Shown here in pieces: positions 5,764 to 5,865 of a DNA stretch of 5,865 nucleotides. The DNA is from an uncultured Moraxellaceae bacterium (GTDB lineage Bacteria > Pseudomonadota > Gammaproteobacteria > Pseudomonadales > Moraxellaceae), in NCBI GenBank assembly GCA_937928295.1, contig CALEYY010000185.1, forward strand, positions 1 to 5,865. Reading direction: 5' to 3'. The translations under genes and the position numbers were made by a program. The notes under the pieces are model-generated. The model was not told where the DNA came from. It made no database searches and saw only the letters and a list, made by a program, of their open reading frames with translations. Numbering within the stretch: position 1 is the first letter of the stretch; the number at the start of each line of letters is the position of its first letter.

Positions 5764-5865
5764 GTGTTGTGGAAGCCGGCGTTTTTCGGCGTAAAACCGT
5801 CACTGATTCTCAAAGGCGGCATGATCGCCGCAGCGGCGATGGGCGATGCGAATGCGTCGATACCC
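5746..5865 (+). CDS. ureC: Internal fragment of urease subunit alpha, UreC (cut by right edge)
   Basis: UreC is the nickel-containing catalytic subunit of urease, which hydrolyses urea to ammonia and carbamate in the cytosol. From 5746 the frame reads GKLADLVLWKPAFFGVKP, then SLILKGGMIAAAAMGDANASIP, up to the last base. This matches the region of UreC roughly 420-465 of about 570 residues, beyond the nickel ligands and the active-site flap. Alanine replaces proline in the common AAAPMGDPNASIP wording at two places, a variation I believe occurs in some species. There is no start codon or upstream UreC sequence: the preceding bases belong to the moaA end and perhaps moaD, whereas UreC should have about 420 more residues before this point. 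It is therefore broken at its 5' side and continues beyond the window at its 3' side. Confidence 0.88.

Noticed and set aside
4887..5822. Minus-strand open frame of 311 codons crossing the DUF4105, moaA and ureC segments
   Set aside because: It is antisense to three recognisable protein segments and spans both suspected joins. The long frame reflects base composition, not a gene.
1..5865. CRISPR arrays, tRNA or rRNA genes, insertion sequences, att sites
   Set aside because: No spaced direct repeats, tRNA-like cloverleaf, transposase reading frame or terminal inverted repeats were seen on either strand.

Overview
The window looks like a piece of a gammaproteobacterial chromosome whose right-hand end is probably chimeric. 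Up to about position 5345 it is coherent. GpsA resembles the Pseudomonas-type enzyme (SRNYQVG motif), HtpG is a full-length bacterial Hsp90, and two exported-protein genes follow. Tight spacing, good ribosome-binding sites and a recognisable heat-shock promoter all fit a gammaproteobacterium of moderately high G+C content. No genus can be named from the sequence alone.

Layout. gpsA (995 down to 1, minus strand) is cut by the left edge, probably only a few codons before its stop. A 121-base gap holds a sigma70-like promoter for gpsA and a set of competing G/C-rich inverted repeats. htpG (3039 to 1117, minus) follows, preceded by a near-consensus sigma32 promoter. A divergent intergenic region of 173 bases with a nested inverted repeat separates htpG from a plus-strand pair: a small secreted DUF3015 protein (3213-3695) and, six bases later, a DUF4105 (Lnb N-terminal periplasmic domain) protein (from 3702). 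A perfect intrinsic terminator with a UUCG loop lies inside the first codons of the DUF4105 gene, so the same bases encode part of its signal peptide.

The last 500 bases. The 672-residue frame that begins as the DUF4105 protein ends as the C-terminal part of MoaA (second iron-sulfur motif CX2CX13C and terminal GG). Four bases after its stop is what looks like the first dozen codons of a MoaD-like gene. These run in frame into an internal fragment of the urease alpha subunit UreC, which continues past the right edge. Two in-frame joins of unrelated genes within about 420 bases, the second at a stretch both partners would share (GKLADL), point to an assembly chimera or rearrangement rather than a functional fusion.

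Function. gpsA supplies glycerol-3-phosphate for phospholipids. htpG is a heat-induced cytosolic chaperone. The DUF3015/DUF4105 pair is an envelope-directed two-gene unit of unknown role, with a possible attenuation switch between the genes. The strongest biological lead is the terminator embedded in the signal-peptide codons. The most important caution is that the DUF4105-MoaA frame should not be taken as a new protein architecture without read support.
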